NCBI RefSeq assembly: GCF_051251125.1
Contig: NZ_JBPCZL010000004.1
Source: Carnimonas bestiolae
GTDB lineage: Bacteria > Pseudomonadota > Gammaproteobacteria > Pseudomonadales > Halomonadaceae
Strand: one strand, 5' to 3'
Length of the DNA stretch: 64,000 nt
Shown: in pieces, positions 27,835-36,163 of the stretch
Layout of the letters: each line of letters opens with the position of its first letter
Position numbering within the stretch: position 1 is the first letter of the stretch
Notes under the pieces: model-generated
Told to the model about the DNA's origin: nothing
Seen by the model: only the letters and a program-made list of their open reading frames with translations
Database searches by the model: none
Translations under genes and position numbers: made by a program

Positions 27835-29802
27835 CTAGCGCCCCCCTTCATCGCCCAGCGGCGGCAGCGAATGCAAGTCGTTGGATGCTTCCGGGGTTTT
27901 TCCCGAAGGCATACGGATATCGGGCAGCGTTACGTCGCGCGAGCGTTTCGAGTGCATCCACTCATCGACCATCCGCTTGCCGATAGGCGCCGCTGCCGAG
28001 TTACCCCAGCCACCGTTCTCAACAATAACGGCGACCGCAATCTGTGGATTGTCGATGGGCGCGAAGGCCGAGAACAGCGAGTGATCGCGCAGCCGCTCGG
28101 CCACTTCGCTGGCGTTATAGCGTGCGTTCTGACCAATGGTGTACACCTGTGCGGTACCGGTTTTGGCCGCCATTGAGTAGTCACGATAGCGCAGCGTGGC
28201 CGAATTGTCGGCGACCGCTTTCATGCCATCAATAATGACGTCCCACCCTTTCGGATCGTCGAGCTTGATATCGGGCGGCGTTCCCTCGAACGGCGGGTTA
28301 ACCGCTGCATCGCCCACCCCGGCCAACAGGTGAGGCCGCACCCAGTGACCGCGATTGGCCAGCACCGACAGCGAGGTCGCCATTTGCAGCGGCGTGGCCA
28401 GGAAATAGCCCTGCCCTACGCCCACCGAGAGCGTTTCGCCGGAATACCACGGTTTGTTAAAGCGCTGCCGCTTCCAATCGGGGCTTGGCAGTACGCCGGG
28501 GCGCGCACCGTACACGTCCAGCGCCGTATCAGTGCCATAGCCGAAATGGTGCAGGAAGTCGTCGATGCCCTGAATACCCAGCAGGTGCGCCAGGTTGAAG
28601 AAATAGGTGTCGTTGGACAGTGCGATCGCGCGATGCATGTTGAGCGTGCCGTGGCCCGGACGATACCAGTTGCGGTAGCGGTGAGGATCATTGGGCAGGC
28701 GATAGAAGCCGGGATCGAAGATGGTGTCCTGGGGACGAATGACTTTCTGCTGAAGCCCTGCCAGCGCCATGAAGGGCTTGACCGTCGAGGCCGGCGGATA
28801 CTCACCGCGCGAGGCACGGGTGTAGAGCGGCAGGTCCTTGTCGTTTTGCAGGCGCTGATAATCTTTGGTGCTGATGCCGGTGACGAAGGCGTTGGCGTCG
28901 AAGCCGGGCGATGACGCCATGGCGATAATCTGACCGGTGGCAGGCTGAATCGCGACGATCGCGCCGCGCTTGCCTTCCAGCAAATTCATGCCGAGTTGCT
29001 GCATATGGCTGTCGACCGTTAGCGTCAGGTCCTTGCCCTTGACGGGCGCCGTGCGGTCGATTTCACCCAGCACACGCCCATGCGCGTTGGTTTCGACACG
29101 CCGCATGCCCACCTTGCCGTGGAGGATATCTTCGTACTGGCGCTCGATACCGAGCTTGCCAACGAAGTGAGTACCGGCGTAATTGCTGTTATCGAGACGC
29201 TTCATGTCGTCGCGGTTCATGCGCCCGACGTAGCCGATCACGTGCGACATCGGCACGCTTTGGGTGTAGTGGCGCAGCAGCTGGGGCTCGACATCGACAC
29301 CGGGCAGGCGATAGCGGTTGAGCGAGAGGCGCGCAATTTGCCACTCGTTCAGATCGCTAAGCAGTAGCGCCGAATCGAACGGCCGCTGGCGCTGCCGAGA
29401 GCGCTCGATCAGCGTATCGCGCATCGCATCAGGCAGTGCCAGCACATCGATAATGCGATCGATGGTGGCGTCGGCATCGCCGGCCTGCTCGCGGGTAATC
29501 ATCAGGTTATAGGTGGGACGGTTTTCCGCCAGCAGCAGCCCGCGACGATCGTAGATCAGCCCGCGCGAGGGCGGCAGTGGCTCGACGCGAATGCGGTTAC
29601 TGTCAGCCTGCATCACGTAAAGCTTGTGCTGGTAAATTTGCAGGAACACCATGCGCCCCACCAGCGCTCCCGCGAGCACGGTAACCGCTATCGAGGCGAC
29701 AATGCAGCGCCGCCGAAACAACGCGATTTCGGCGGCGGAGTCCTTGATTTCAGGCGGCTTGCCGCGCCGCCCGAAGATCAATTGGCGTAAACCTTCAAGC
29801 AT
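27835..29802 (-). CDS. mrdA: Penicillin-binding protein 2, transpeptidase
   Basis: Class B PBP for cell elongation. 655 residues: an N-terminal membrane anchor (about 30-50), a pedestal (NRIRVEPLPPSRGLIYDRRG), and a transpeptidase domain with S-T-V-K (PPASTVKPFMAL), S-N-D (ALSNDTYFF) and K-T-G (AAKTGTAQVY). A proline/serine tail follows. First gene of the mrdA-rodA-mltB-rlpA group, downstream of rlmH. Confidence 0.97.
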   Translation of the reverse strand: MLEGLRQLIFGRRGKPPEIKDSAAEIALFRRRCIVASIAVTVLAGALVGRMVFLQIYQHKLYVMQADSNRIRVEPLPPSRGLIYDRRGLLLAENRPTYNLMITREQAGDADATIDRIIDVLALPDAMRDTLIERSRQRQRPFDSALLLSDLNEWQIARLSLNRYRLPGVDVEPQLLRHYTQSVPMSHVIGYVGRMNRDDMKRLDNSNYAGTHFVGKLGIERQYEDILHGKVGMRRVETNAHGRVLGEIDRTAPVKGKDLTLTVDSHMQQLGMNLLEGKRGAIVAIQPATGQIIAMASSPGFDANAFVTGISTKDYQRLQNDKDLPLYTRASRGEYPPASTVKPFMALAGLQQKVIRPQDTIFDPGFYRLPNDPHRYRNWYRPGHGTLNMHRAIALSNDTYFFNLAHLLGIQGIDDFLHHFGYGTDTALDVYGARPGVLPSPDWKRQRFNKPWYSGETLSVGVGQGYFLATPLQMATSLSVLANRGHWVRPHLLAGVGDAAVNPPFEGTPPDIKLDDPKGWDVIIDGMKAVADNSATLRYRDYSMAAKTGTAQVYTIGQNARYNASEVAERLRDHSLFSAFAPIDNPQIAVAVIVENGGWGNSAAAPIGKRMVDEWMHSKRSRDVTLPDIRMPSGKTPEASNDLHSLPPLGDEGGR

Positions 29803-29888
29803 TCACCAATACCATTTCGTAAGTCGTGCTGCCTTTGTCACAAGCGTCGCCGGCACACCACCGCACAAGGAGGCGCGCCTTTGCTACT

Positions 29889-30356
29889 CTAGCGGTGATA
29901 CGGGTGACCAATGGTCAGCGTCCAGGCCCGATACAGCTGCTCGGCCAGAACGATACGCACCAGCGGATGGGGCAAGGTAAGCGGCGACAGCGACCAGCGT
30001 CGATCGGCACGCTCGAGACAGCGCGCATCGAGCCCATCAGGGCCGCCGATCAAAAACGCCACATCGCGTCCGCCCAGTTTCCACTGCTCAAGGTTGTCGG
30101 CCAGATCGTGGGTGCTCCACGGCTTGCCCTTAACATCCAGCGCCACCACCTCGGGGTTACCCTTCAACCGCTCCAGCACGGCGTCGCCTTCGCTGCTGAT
30201 CGCTTTGGCGATATCGGCGTTCTTGCCGCGCGTACCGGGGGCAATCTCTTCTATCTCGAGACTGCACTCGCGTGGCATGCGCTTTTTGTATTCATCAACG
30301 CCGCTGGTCACCCACGCAGGCATGCGTGTGCCCACCGCCAGCATCCTCAGCTTCAT
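29889..30356 (-). CDS. rlmH: 23S rRNA (pseudouridine1915-N3)-methyltransferase
   Basis: SPOUT methyltransferase acting on assembled 70S ribosomes. 155 residues, family length: KLRMLAVGTRMPAWV, the VALDVKGKPWSTHDLA segment, the SAM-binding knot DVAFLIGGPDGL and the C-terminal LSPLTLPHPLVRIVLAEQLYRAWTLTIGHPYHR region. Its ATG overlaps the rsfS TGA (ATGA), typical of this pair. Confidence 0.97.
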   Translation of the reverse strand: MKLRMLAVGTRMPAWVTSGVDEYKKRMPRECSLEIEEIAPGTRGKNADIAKAISSEGDAVLERLKGNPEVVALDVKGKPWSTHDLADNLEQWKLGGRDVAFLIGGPDGLDARCLERADRRWSLSPLTLPHPLVRIVLAEQLYRAWTLTIGHPYHR

Positions 30357-30703
30357 TGCTGAATGTCGCTACGATCCAACGGCAGATCGCTCCACAGTTT
30401 CTCAAGATCATAAAGCTTGCGGGTGTCGGGCAGCATCACATGCACCACAACATCACCCACATCGACCAGCACCCAATCGGCACCGCCGCGGCCTTCTACG
30501 CCCAGCGGCTGAACGCCGGCTTCCTTGAGTTTGGTAACGACGCTGTTAGCAATGGCGCTAACGTGGCGGCTGGACGTACCACTGGCAATGATCATGACAT
30601 CGGTCACGCTGGTCAGTTCGGCAACGTCGATTTCGACGATATCCTGAGCTTTGAGATCGTCGAGGGCATCGACCACCAAAGCCGCGAGAGATTCTTTTTG
30701 CAT
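30353..30703 (-). CDS. rsfS: Ribosomal silencing factor RsfS
   Basis: Binds L14 and blocks subunit joining under starvation. 116 residues with ALDDLKAQDIVEIDVAELTSVTDVMIIASGTSSRHVSAIA and GRGGADWVLVDVGDVVVHVM, the family core. It overlaps rlmH by 4 bp. Confidence 0.96.
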   Translation of the reverse strand: MQKESLAALVVDALDDLKAQDIVEIDVAELTSVTDVMIIASGTSSRHVSAIANSVVTKLKEAGVQPLGVEGRGGADWVLVDVGDVVVHVMLPDTRKLYDLEKLWSDLPLDRSDIQQ

Positions 30704-31011
30704 AGTAGTAAGGACGGTATCCTATCAATAAGTCGTGGCATTACGGGCGGGCGCGGTGCTCAGCGTTTATTCTGCGTGGCGCTTTGCAACCTCCAACACC
30801 TTGCCGTGGCAAACCTGCCGCCCCCGCAGCGCATATCAAGGCGCGTATTCTATCGCATTTGTGGCGCCGCTACTTGCTTCATTGTGACAGCTATAGCGAA
30901 GAAGCGATATCCATCGCCACTAACGCTTGGGTTCGGGCACCCCCTCGCGCCTATAAGGCATAAATAGCGTAACGCTCGCGCTCGGCAATCGATCAACGCC
31001 AGAGCGCCTTG
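30704..31011. other. Gap between nadD and rsfS
   Basis: 308 bp with no gene seen on either strand. In many relatives nadD and rsfS are almost adjacent, so the gap probably carries a separate rsfS promoter, but no clear one stands out. Confidence 0.4.
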
Positions 31012-31665
31012 CTAACCTCCAGCGCGATAGAAGTGCTGCTGTGTAATCAGTTGCTCGACCCGATCGGGCACCAGATAACGAATGCTTCGCCCCTCGGCTA
31101 CGCGGCGACGTAGATCCGTTGCCGAGACATCGACAGGAGAAGGCAACGCCACCTGCATGAAATGACCATTGGGCGCTGAAAACAGCGCCTCCAGCGAGTC
31201 GACTCGGTGCGGCTCGACCAACTCGAGCAACGGCTGCGAGGGAGTGAAATCACTGCCCGGGCGATCAATCACCACCACGTGCGCCACCTCGAACAGCGCC
31301 TCTACCTGATGCCACTGATCAAGATGCTGATAGCTATCCATCCCGATCGCCATCACCAGCCGCGCATCGGCGCCATATTCTTCACGCAATGACTTGAGCG
31401 TTAGCAGCGACCACGACGGACCCTCGCGCTCCACTTCACGCGCATCGACAATCAGACCCGGCGTGTCTCCCACCCCGGCCTTGACCATCGCCAGCCGATC
31501 AGCGGCCGAGATACCGGGCGTTTCGCGGTGCGGCGGCAGCCGGTTAACGATCATGTGCAGGTGATCGATGCCCAGCACTTCGCGCAGCTCAACCGCGGAG
31601 CGCAGGTGCCCGATGTGAATGGGATCGAAGGTTCCGCCAAACATGGCGACACGACGTTCAGCCAC
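31012..31665 (-). CDS. nadD: Nicotinate-nucleotide adenylyltransferase
   Basis: NAD biosynthesis: NaMN + ATP to deamido-NAD. 217 residues with the nucleotidyltransferase loop MFGGTFDPIHIGHLRSA and the C-terminal VSATDLRRRVAEGRSIRYLVPDRV (the SxT/S-x-x-R motif). The start is a GTG at 31665, overlapping the proA stop by 8 bp. Confidence 0.97.
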   Translation of the reverse strand: MAERRVAMFGGTFDPIHIGHLRSAVELREVLGIDHLHMIVNRLPPHRETPGISAADRLAMVKAGVGDTPGLIVDAREVEREGPSWSLLTLKSLREEYGADARLVMAIGMDSYQHLDQWHQVEALFEVAHVVVIDRPGSDFTPSQPLLELVEPHRVDSLEALFSAPNGHFMQVALPSPVDVSATDLRRRVAEGRSIRYLVPDRVEQLITQQHFYRAGG

Positions 31666-32947
31666 GCAGTTGCCCTCGCCCGACCACCAGATATTTCTGA
31701 GTCGTCAGCCCTTCCAGCCCGACCGGGCCGCGCGCGTGCAGCTTGTCGGTAGAAATGCCGATTTCCGCGCCCAGCCCATACTCGGCGCCATCCGCGAAGC
31801 AGGTCGGTGCGTTGACCACCACCGAGCTGGAGTCGACCGCGCGGGTGAAGCGCTGCACGTTGCCCAAGTGATCGGAAATGATGCTATCGGTGTGGTGGGA
31901 GCCGTAGTGATTGATGTGCGCGATGGCGGCATCGACATCTGCCACGACCTTGATCGATAGAATGGGCCCGAGATACTCGCTCGACCAATCGCTTTCGCTG
32001 GCTGCTACCGCATCAGGATAGAGGCGCTGCACTTCCTCGCAGCCCCGCACTTCGACACCGTGATCGGTCAGGCGCTGGGCGATAGCAGGCACCAATTCAG
32101 CGGCAACCTGCTGATTGACCAGCAGCGTTTCCATGGCACCGCAAATGCCATAGCGGTAGGTTTTGGCATTGAAGGCAATGTCGGCGGCGCTGTTTAGATC
32201 GGCGTCTGCATCGACATAAATGTGACAAATACCGTCAAGATGCTTGAGTACCGGCACCCGAGCCTCATTGCTGATGCGCTCGATCAGAGAGCGACCGCCG
32301 CGCGGAATGATCAAATCGACAAAATCGCTGGCACGTACCATTTCGCCCACAATTTCGCGATCAGTATGCGCCACCACCTGCACCGCCGCCTCAGGCAAGC
32401 CCGCTTCCTTCAAACCCTGAGTGATGCAGGTGGCAATTTCTGCCACCGAATGGCGCGCTTCGGAACCTGCGCGCAGAATGCATACATTGCCTGATTTCAA
32501 GCATAGTGCGGCCGCATCGATGGTAACGTTGGGACGCGACTCGAAAATAATCCCGATAACGCCAATCGGCACACGCATTTTGCCGATTTCGAGGCCATTA
32601 CGCTGACGCTTGACGCCATCGAGCTGCCCTACCGGATCATCCAGCGAGGCGACCGTGGCAAGCCCACTGATCATTCCATCAATACGGCCGTCGGTGAGCT
32701 CCAGCCGATCGATCAGGGCACTATCAAGGCCGCGCTCGCGCGCTGCTTCCAGATCGCGCTGATTGGCTTGCTTGATGCGCTGACGCGCTTGGTCGAGATG
32801 GTCAGCAATTTTCTCCAACGCCAGGTTCTTGATGCGCGTGTCGGCAATCGCGACCTCTCCCGCTGCCTGTCGCGCTGCCTGCCCCAACTCTGACACATAA
32901 CTCGCTGCATTAACGTGCTGCTGCCCGTTTGCCTGCTGATCAGCCAT
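31658..32947 (-). CDS. proA: Gamma-glutamyl phosphate reductase
   Basis: Second step of proline synthesis, NADPH-dependent. 429 residues: KMRVPIGVIGIIFESRPNVTIDAAALCLKSGN, the catalytic Cys within VDADADLNSAADIAFNAKTYRYGICGAMETLLV, and C-terminal GPVGLEGLTTQKYLVVGRGQLRG. GGAGG lies six bases before the ATG. It overlaps nadD. Confidence 0.97.
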   Translation of the reverse strand: MADQQANGQQHVNAASYVSELGQAARQAAGEVAIADTRIKNLALEKIADHLDQARQRIKQANQRDLEAARERGLDSALIDRLELTDGRIDGMISGLATVASLDDPVGQLDGVKRQRNGLEIGKMRVPIGVIGIIFESRPNVTIDAAALCLKSGNVCILRAGSEARHSVAEIATCITQGLKEAGLPEAAVQVVAHTDREIVGEMVRASDFVDLIIPRGGRSLIERISNEARVPVLKHLDGICHIYVDADADLNSAADIAFNAKTYRYGICGAMETLLVNQQVAAELVPAIAQRLTDHGVEVRGCEEVQRLYPDAVAASESDWSSEYLGPILSIKVVADVDAAIAHINHYGSHHTDSIISDHLGNVQRFTRAVDSSSVVVNAPTCFADGAEYGLGAEIGISTDKLHARGPVGLEGLTTQKYLVVGRGQLRG

Positions 32948-33183
32948 CTAGGGCCTCCTGTCACGTGATTTGACTGCACCCTTGAGCGCTTGCCCAAGAT
33001 CGATGGCTTTACTATAAGGCACAGCCCGTACGGGTACAAAAACGCCGCTAATCACAGCGACTTGCGTGAGCGCTTTCGTATACACTTGGGGGCTATAAGG
33101 AACGAGCGCGAGCGCAGCCCAAATAGCCACGGTTGCGCAACTACTGACGTTCGATGTCGCATGGATATTGCAGGGAACACCGC

Positions 33184-34596
33184 ATGAGTCTCGCTTTCTG
33201 GACCGATTACCTGACTCAAGCGCCTTGGGCGCTGCTCGTCGTTATTGCACTGTTTGCTGCATTGGAATCGATCGCCATCATCGGGCTGGTGCTGCCCGGC
33301 ACGGTAATGATGACGATGGTGGCATCACTGGCAGGCACCGCCGACATTTCAGTTCCCTGGGTGCTGGTAAGCGGCGCTCTGGGGGCAGTCATTGGCGATG
33401 GCGTTAGCTATTGGCTAGGCAAGAGCCAGCGCCACCGACTGCATCGGGTGTGGCCATTCTCCAAGCACACCGGCTGGCTTGATCGCGGTCAGCAATTTTT
33501 CAAGCGTTACGGTGCTTTATCAGTATTGCTGGGAAGGTTTGTCGGGCCGGTGCGCCCCATCGTGCCGATGGTCGCGGGCATGCTCGACATGCCTAGCTGG
33601 CGCTTCTCGCTGGTTAACGTGCTGTCGGCCATCGGCTGGGCCCCGCTCTATATTCTACCCGGCTACTATTTGGGCCATGCCTGGCAGGAAACCCAGGCAC
33701 TGTCGCAAGACACCACCATGTGGCTGATTCAGTTCGTCTTTATTGCCTTTATTGCGCTGCTCACCTTCTCATGGCTACGCAATCTGTTCTCGCGTCCACG
33801 TATCGGCTACCGCAGCGTGCTAAATTGGGCGCGCCAGACGCGTTTTGGACGACGCTTGTGGCGGCGCAGCCAGCGCGCCTGCACCAGCCGTGAGCCACCG
33901 GTGGCCGCTGCGCTACTGCTGCTGATCAGCCTGGTGGCGTTGATTGTCTGGACGTGGATTGTTATCGCCCATCGTGAAAATCCGCTCGCCATCGACGTGC
34001 GCAGCTATCGGTTATTTACCGAGCTGGCGACTCACCGCTGGCCTCAGCAGGTGGCACATGTCATCGATCTAATGGCGGACCGCATTGGCATCGCTATGTT
34101 CATGCTGCCGTGGATGCTGTGGTGGCTGTATCGCCGCTACTACGCACTGGTACTGCACTGGCTGGCCGCGGGGGTGTTGCTCAGCGTTAGCGTGATTCTG
34201 ATCAAGCACGGTGTAGGCCGCATTCGCCCCAATACGCCGGATCACCTTTCCCATTCGTTTTCTTATCCGAGCGCCCATACTACTGCGATCGTGGTAATGC
34301 TCGGGCTGGGGGCCGCCTTTGTTGCCGCGCGTCTTCCCAGCGCCTGGCGCAACTGGCCCTATTGGGGGGCAACGCTGGCGGCCATGGTGGTAGCGGTATC
34401 GCGGCTTGCCTACGGGGTGCATTGGGCCAGCGATCTGATTGGCGGCGCCTTGCTCGGCGTGGCCATCTGCGCCGCCGTACGTATCAGCTATCCCTTCTTC
34501 GCCAAGCAGCGCATTTCGTGGGCACACTGGGGCTGGATACTCTCGGCCTCGATCATACTGGTGGCGCTACGTGTCGCCTTCCCAATGCTGCACTGA
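33184..34596 (+). CDS. DedA-family / PAP2 phosphatase fusion membrane protein
   Basis: 470 residues in two modules. Residues 1-215: DedA/SNARE-associated type, with ESIAIIGLVLPGTVMM and the family arginine motif GRFVGPVRPIVPMVAGM; DedA proteins act in membrane lipid (undecaprenyl phosphate) flipping. Residues 245-470: PAP2 acid phosphatase with all three signature blocks, KHGVGRIRP, SYPSAHTT and SRLAYGVHWASD. Known fusions of this type are inferred to dephosphorylate and return undecaprenyl pyrophosphate. The ATG at 33184 is chosen over 33154. It is divergent from proA, in a window rich in cell-wall genes. Confidence 0.92.
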   Translation: MSLAFWTDYLTQAPWALLVVIALFAALESIAIIGLVLPGTVMMTMVASLAGTADISVPWVLVSGALGAVIGDGVSYWLGKSQRHRLHRVWPFSKHTGWLDRGQQFFKRYGALSVLLGRFVGPVRPIVPMVAGMLDMPSWRFSLVNVLSAIGWAPLYILPGYYLGHAWQETQALSQDTTMWLIQFVFIAFIALLTFSWLRNLFSRPRIGYRSVLNWARQTRFGRRLWRRSQRACTSREPPVAAALLLLISLVALIVWTWIVIAHRENPLAIDVRSYRLFTELATHRWPQQVAHVIDLMADRIGIAMFMLPWMLWWLYRRYYALVLHWLAAGVLLSVSVILIKHGVGRIRPNTPDHLSHSFSYPSAHTTAIVVMLGLGAAFVAARLPSAWRNWPYWGATLAAMVVAVSRLAYGVHWASDLIGGALLGVAICAAVRISYPFFAKQRISWAHWGWILSASIILVALRVAFPMLH

Positions 34597-34669
34597 TCGC
34601 TGCTATATGCACTGTTGCCAGCGTAACGGCAACGCTTTTCCGCCAGACCTCATGCCTGGTGGCAAAACA

Positions 34670-34699
34670 AAAAAAAGGAGCGCCTTAGCGCTCCTTTTT
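34670..34699. terminator. Bidirectional terminator between DedA-PAP2 gene and mpl
   Basis: AAAAAAAAGGAGCG, CCTTAG loop, CGCTCCTTTTT. It lies between convergent genes and has A- and T-runs on both sides. Confidence 0.85.
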
Positions 34700-34715
34700 G
34701 ACGTCAATAATGCCG

Positions 34716-36077
34716 CTACTGCTGGGCTAGAGCGTCCAACAGCTTTTGGTGGAAGCCATCAAAGCTGCCGTTGCTCATTCCAACAATCAGGTCAGCAGCG
34801 CGGGCATCCTTCACCAGCGTGGCAATCAAGGCATCCATCGAGCTAAACACCCGGGCGGGCACAGGGCTTACGTCGGCAACTTCCTGCAGCGACCAATCCA
34901 GATGCGGCGGCTGATACCAGTACACCGCATCGGCCTTGGCCGCGGCCTCCGCCAGACGATCGCGCATGGCGCCCAGCTTCATGGTATTGGAACGTGGCTC
35001 GATAACTGCCAGCACCCGTCCATCCGAATGCTGCGCCTGCAAACCATCAAGCGTCTGGGCGATGGCGGTCGGGTGATGCGCGAAGTCGTCCATGACCGTA
35101 ATATCCGCCACCGTGCCACGCACTTCCTGACGTCGACGCGGGGCCTTGAATTGAGCGAGCGCTTGCGCCGCTGTCACCAGCGGCACACCTACCGCCTGTG
35201 CCGCAGCGGCAGCCGCCAGTGCGTTAAGCTGGTTATAGCTGCCGCTCAAGCTCCATTCGACACTGGCCGTTTGATCACCGTAACGCAGCGTGAAGCCCTT
35301 GCCGTCCGGCGTCGAGTTGAGCAACTGCCAGTCACTGTCGGCGCTGGTACCGAAATGCTCAACGGGCGTCCAGCAGCCCATTTCGATCACGCGCTCAAGC
35401 GCCGGCTGCTGCGCCGCCACCAGCAGCCGCCCGTGAGCCGGCACCGTGCGTACCAGATGGTGAAACTGGCGCTCGATAGCGGCCAGATCGGGAAAGATAT
35501 CGGCATGGTCGTACTCGAGATTGTTGAGCACCGCGACATCAGGCCGGTAGTGAACAAACTTGGAACGCTTATCGAAGAAGGCGCTGTCGTACTCATCGGC
35601 CTCTACCACGAAGGGCGCCCGCTGATCGCCGATACGCGCCGAAACGTCGAAGTTACCGGGCACGCCACCAATCAGAAAGCCAGGCTGCATACCGGCATAA
35701 TCAAGAATCCACGCCAGCATGCTCACCGTGGTGGTCTTGCCATGAGTGCCGGCAACCGCCAGCACCTGACGCTCGCCCAGCACCTGCTCACGCAGTAGTT
35801 GAGGGCCGCTCACGTAATGCAGGCGCTGATCGAGTACCGCTTCCACTTCGGGATTGCCACGCGACAGCGCATTACCGATAACCACCAGATCAGGCCGCGG
35901 GCTCAGGTTGTCGGCACTAAAACCATCGATCAGAGTAATGCCCTGCTGTTCAAGCTGGGTGCTCATGGGCGGGTAAACATTGGCATCGGAGCCGGTAACA
36001 CGATGCCCCTGAGCGCGTGCCAGCAGCGCAAGGCTGCCCATGAAGGTGCCACAGATACCCACCACGTGAATGTGCAT
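34716..36077 (-). CDS. mpl: UDP-MurNAc:L-alanyl-gamma-D-glutamyl-meso-diaminopimelate ligase
   Basis: Reuses the murein tripeptide in peptidoglycan recycling, upstream of MurF. 453 residues: MHIHVVGICGTFMGSLA, ATP loop AVAGTHGKTTTVSML, VVEADEYDSAFFDKRSKF, and DDFAHHPTAI, all typical of Mpl. The ATG at 36077 gives this canonical N terminus; the open frame reaches 36155. It pairs functionally with nagZ in the same window. Confidence 0.97.
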   Translation of the reverse strand: MHIHVVGICGTFMGSLALLARAQGHRVTGSDANVYPPMSTQLEQQGITLIDGFSADNLSPRPDLVVIGNALSRGNPEVEAVLDQRLHYVSGPQLLREQVLGERQVLAVAGTHGKTTTVSMLAWILDYAGMQPGFLIGGVPGNFDVSARIGDQRAPFVVEADEYDSAFFDKRSKFVHYRPDVAVLNNLEYDHADIFPDLAAIERQFHHLVRTVPAHGRLLVAAQQPALERVIEMGCWTPVEHFGTSADSDWQLLNSTPDGKGFTLRYGDQTASVEWSLSGSYNQLNALAAAAAAQAVGVPLVTAAQALAQFKAPRRRQEVRGTVADITVMDDFAHHPTAIAQTLDGLQAQHSDGRVLAVIEPRSNTMKLGAMRDRLAEAAAKADAVYWYQPPHLDWSLQEVADVSPVPARVFSSMDALIATLVKDARAADLIVGMSNGSFDGFHQKLLDALAQQ

Positions 36078-36163
36078 TAACCAAAACCTTAACGTTGAAT
36101 TCTTGTTGCAAACGATTGCCACGGCGATTCGAGCATAGCCGCCACCGCTGCTCAACCTGGCCG

